Assembly: GCA_022571135.1 (NCBI GenBank)
Contig: JACZYK010000208.1
Coordinates: forward strand, 1-5,353
DNA from: Bacteroidota bacterium
GTDB taxonomy: Bacteria; Bacteroidota; Rhodothermia; Rhodothermales; UBA10348
Length of the DNA: 5,353 nucleotides
Direction of reading: 5' to 3'
In this document: piece after piece, positions 3,155-5,353 of the stretch
How positions within the stretch are numbered: position 1 is the first letter of the stretch
Layout: each line of letters starts with the position of its first letter
The notes under the pieces: generated by a model
Database searches by the model: none
Seen by the model: only the letters and a program-made list of their open reading frames with translations
Told to the model about the DNA's origin: nothing
Position numbers and translations under genes: made by a program

Positions 3155-5353
3155 ATGAGGTGGGCTGCCGCTTTGCTGGTCTTGATTTCGCTGAGTGTTT
3201 TCCGACCGGCCGCCGGCCAGAGCCTAGACATAGCCTCCCCGAACGGCACCGTACAGGTTTCCTTCTTCCTTGAAAACGGAGGCCCATTCTACAAAGTATC
3301 GTGGGTGGGAAGCCCCCTCATCGAGCCTTCCCGGCTCGGCTTTATTTTAAAGAACGCGCCACCTCTCGCGTGGAATCTTCAGATCGCTTCGAGCGCCGAG
3401 CGCCGCGTCGACGAAACGTGGACACAGCCGTGGGGCGAGAAAAAGGACATCAGGAATGCCTATACCGAACTACGCGTGGATCTGGTGGAAATAGACCCAC
3501 CGTCTCGCGCGATGACGATCGTCTTTCGAGCTTTTGACGACGGTGTGGGCTTCCGCTATGAAATCCCCGAGCAGACGGGTCTCGCGGATTTCGAAATCAT
3601 GGACGAGCTGACCGAGTTCGCCCTTGCCGGAGACTATGACGCTTGGTGGATCGGAGCCTACCAGGAGAACCGTTACGAATTCCTCTATCAGAAATCTCCG
3701 GTCAGCGCCGTCGACACCGTTCATACGCCGGTGACGATGGAAACCGGCGACGGCCTGTACGTGAGCATTCATGAGGCGGCGCTCACGGATTATCCGAGCA
3801 TGACGCTCGCGAACGCGGGTGGCCACGTTCTCGAAGCGGATCTAGTCCCGTGGTCCGACGGCGTCAAAGTCAAGGCTTCGACCCCGATGAAAACGCCCTG
3901 GCGTACGATCCAGATGACCGACACGCCGGGCGGCCTTATCACCTCGTATCTCATCCTGAATCTGAACGAGCCCAACAAGCTCGGCGACGTTTCGTGGGTC
4001 AAACCGGGCAAATACGTCGGCATCTGGTGGGAGATGCATCTGGGCACGTCGACCTGGGGATCGGGTCCGAACCACGGCGCGACGACGGGAAACACCAAGC
4101 GATACATCGATTTTGCGTCGAAATACGGATTTGACGGCGTTCTTGTCGAGGGCTGGAACGTCGGATGGGACGGCAACTGGGTCGAGAATGGCGATCTCTT
4201 CCAGTTCACGACGCCCTACGATGATTTCGACATCCAGGAAGTGACCCGCTATGCGGCCGAGCGCGGCGTACGACTCATCGGACACCATGAGACCGGCGCC
4301 GGCGTGATGAACTATGAGCGCCAGATGGCCGACGCCTTTGCATTTTACGAGCATCTGGGTGTTCGAGCCGTCAAGACGGGATACGTCGGTTGGGGAGCGG
4401 GTATTGTGCGTCTGGATGCGCAGGGGCAGCCGCAGGGCGAATGGCACCACGGCCAGCATATGGTGCGCCACTACAGGCGTGCCGTCCTAGAGGCGGCCGA
4501 GCATCGGATCATGATCGACACCCATGAGCCCATCAAGGATACCGGAATCAGGCGTACATACCCGAACATGATGACGCGCGAAGGCGCGCGCGGGCAGGAA
4601 TACAACGCCTGGAGCTCGGACGGTGGCAATCCGCCCGATCACACTACGATCATCCCGTTTACCCGGATGCTGTCCGGTCCGATGGACTTCACGCCCGGCA
4701 TTTTCGATCTGTTCTTCGAAGATGCTAAACCGAACAACCGCATCAACACGACGCTCGCCAAACAGCTGGCTCTCTACGTGGTGCTCTACAGTCCGCTTCA
4801 GATGGCGGCCGATCTGCCCGAGAACTATGAGGCCCGGCCCGGGCCGTTCCAGTTCATCGTTGACGTTCCTGCGGACTGGGAGGACACGCAGGTACTGAAC
4901 GGACGCATAGGCGACTACATCACCGTGGTCCGGAAAGATCGAAACAGTGAAGATTGGTATCTGGGCAGCATCACCGACGAGGAGGGCCGGGTATTCCAGG
5001 TGCCGCTGCACTTTCTAGAGACCGGCCGGCAATACGTGGCCGAGATCTACCGCGACGGAGACCAGGCGAACTGGACAACCAACCCGTACGAAATGGCGAT
5101 CGAGAAAAAACTCGTCGGAGCCGGCACGACGCTCCAACTCCGCCTGGCTCCGGGAGGGGGGCAGGCCGTCCGGTTCAGGTTCGCGACGGAAGAGGATCTG
5201 GAGCTCCTCTCGTACAGGGGTCAGGATATCCTGCTCGAGAGCTACCCGAATCCGGCAAGAAGAGGCGCGAGGGTTGTCCTCGGTCTTCCTGACGCCAAAA
5301 ACATTCGGCTGGAAGTCTATGATCTGATCGGCCGAAGAGTGGTTCTCCTGGCG
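3155..5353 (+). CDS. Secreted GH97 family glycosidase (SusB-like alpha-glucosidase) with C-terminal T9SS-type sorting domain, 3' truncated
   Basis: The frame is open for 733 codons to the window edge. Residues 1-21 form a signal peptide (MRWAAALLVLISLSVFRPAAG, cleaved near Gln22). Residues about 23-280 are the N-terminal beta-sandwich of GH97, about 285-590 the (beta/alpha)8 barrel (from YVGIWWEMHLG, with VEGWNVGWDG at 331-340 and GPMDFTPGIF at 508-517), and about 600-685 the C-terminal beta-sandwich ending LAPGGGQAVRFRF. Active-site glutamates match SusB: Glu379 in HHE and Glu458 in THEP are the candidate bases (SusB Glu439, Glu508), Glu476 a calcium ligand (Glu526) and Glu482 in RGQEYNAW the acid (Glu532), with identical 18- and 6-residue spacings. 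KTGYVG (407-412) lacks the Asp nucleophile of retaining members, so an inverting alpha-glucosidase is predicted. From about residue 690 a sorting domain begins (YPNP 697-700, then LEVYDLIGRRVV), implying export by type IX secretion to the surface or medium. The domain is cut by the window edge. Exact substrate is uncertain. Confidence 0.93.
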   Translation, partial: MRWAAALLVLISLSVFRPAAGQSLDIASPNGTVQVSFFLENGGPFYKVSWVGSPLIEPSRLGFILKNAPPLAWNLQIASSAERRVDETWTQPWGEKKDIRNAYTELRVDLVEIDPPSRAMTIVFRAFDDGVGFRYEIPEQTGLADFEIMDELTEFALAGDYDAWWIGAYQENRYEFLYQKSPVSAVDTVHTPVTMETGDGLYVSIHEAALTDYPSMTLANAGGHVLEADLVPWSDGVKVKASTPMKTPWRTIQMTDTPGGLITSYLILNLNEPNKLGDVSWVKPGKYVGIWWEMHLGTSTWGSGPNHGATTGNTKRYIDFASKYGFDGVLVEGWNVGWDGNWVENGDLFQFTTPYDDFDIQEVTRYAAERGVRLIGHHETGAGVMNYERQMADAFAFYEHLGVRAVKTGYVGWGAGIVRLDAQGQPQGEWHHGQHMVRHYRRAVLEAAEHRIMIDTHEPIKDTGIRRTYPNMMTREGARGQEYNAWSSDGGNPPDHTTIIPFTRMLSGPMDFTPGIFDLFFEDAKPNNRINTTLAKQLALYVVLYSPLQMAADLPENYEARPGPFQFIVDVPADWEDTQVLNGRIGDYITVVRKDRNSEDWYLGSITDEEGRVFQVPLHFLETGRQYVAEIYRDGDQANWTTNPYEMAIEKKLVGAGTTLQLRLAPGGGQAVRFRFATEEDLELLSYRGQDILLESYPNPARRGARVVLGLPDAKNIRLEVYDLIGRRVVLLA

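Noticed and set aside
3013..3273. 86-codon + strand frame and 103-codon - strand frame (2976-3287) over the intergenic region.
   Set aside because: No family resemblance; the + frame overlaps the glycosidase start, which has its own ribosome binding site and signal peptide in another frame.
3842..4471. 209-codon open frame on the - strand inside the glycosidase gene; similar ones at 3470-3826, 3790-4209 and 4487-5011.
   Set aside because: All are antisense to a continuous GH97 frame with intact catalytic motifs, and none shows a ribosome binding site or family resemblance.

Overview
The window looks like chromosomal DNA of a moderately GC-rich member of the Bacteroidota/FCB group, for example a Rhodothermota- or Balneolota-like lineage. 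The main evidence is the rightmost gene: a secreted GH97 (SusB-like) glycosidase whose C-terminus runs into what looks like a type IX secretion sorting domain, a combination typical of that group. No rRNA or other phylogenetic marker is present, so this placement is inference.

Layout. Positions 50-640 (+) carry a compact HigB/HigA-type toxin-antitoxin operon, toxin first, behind a near-consensus sigma70-type promoter. By eye this segment is AT-richer than the rest and looks accessory. Positions 641-901 are non-coding and unusually rich in inverted repeats: an attC-like folded element (653-700), a two-part hairpin (739-772) and two overlapping, mutually exclusive palindromes (810-836). Positions 902-1831 (+) encode a two-domain CbiX/sirohydrochlorin-chelatase-like protein with a lipoprotein signal peptide, which would place it outside the cytoplasm. 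It converges with cfa (1834-2955, -), a full-length cyclopropane-fatty-acyl-phospholipid synthase with all expected SAM and bicarbonate residues; only 2 nt separate the two stop codons. The 2956-3154 gap is a divergent upstream region with a nested set of inverted repeats. From 3155 to the right edge (+) runs the GH97 glycosidase, cut off inside its sorting domain.

How the genes work together. higB and higA form one functional unit. The other three genes (envelope chelatase-like lipoprotein, membrane-lipid cyclopropanation, secreted alpha-glucan hydrolase) show no shared pathway and probably are independent transcription units. The points most worth a second look are the toxin message that is predicted to be leaderless, the attC-like fold just downstream of the TA pair, and the surface-anchored chelatase-like protein that lacks the usual second metal-binding histidine.
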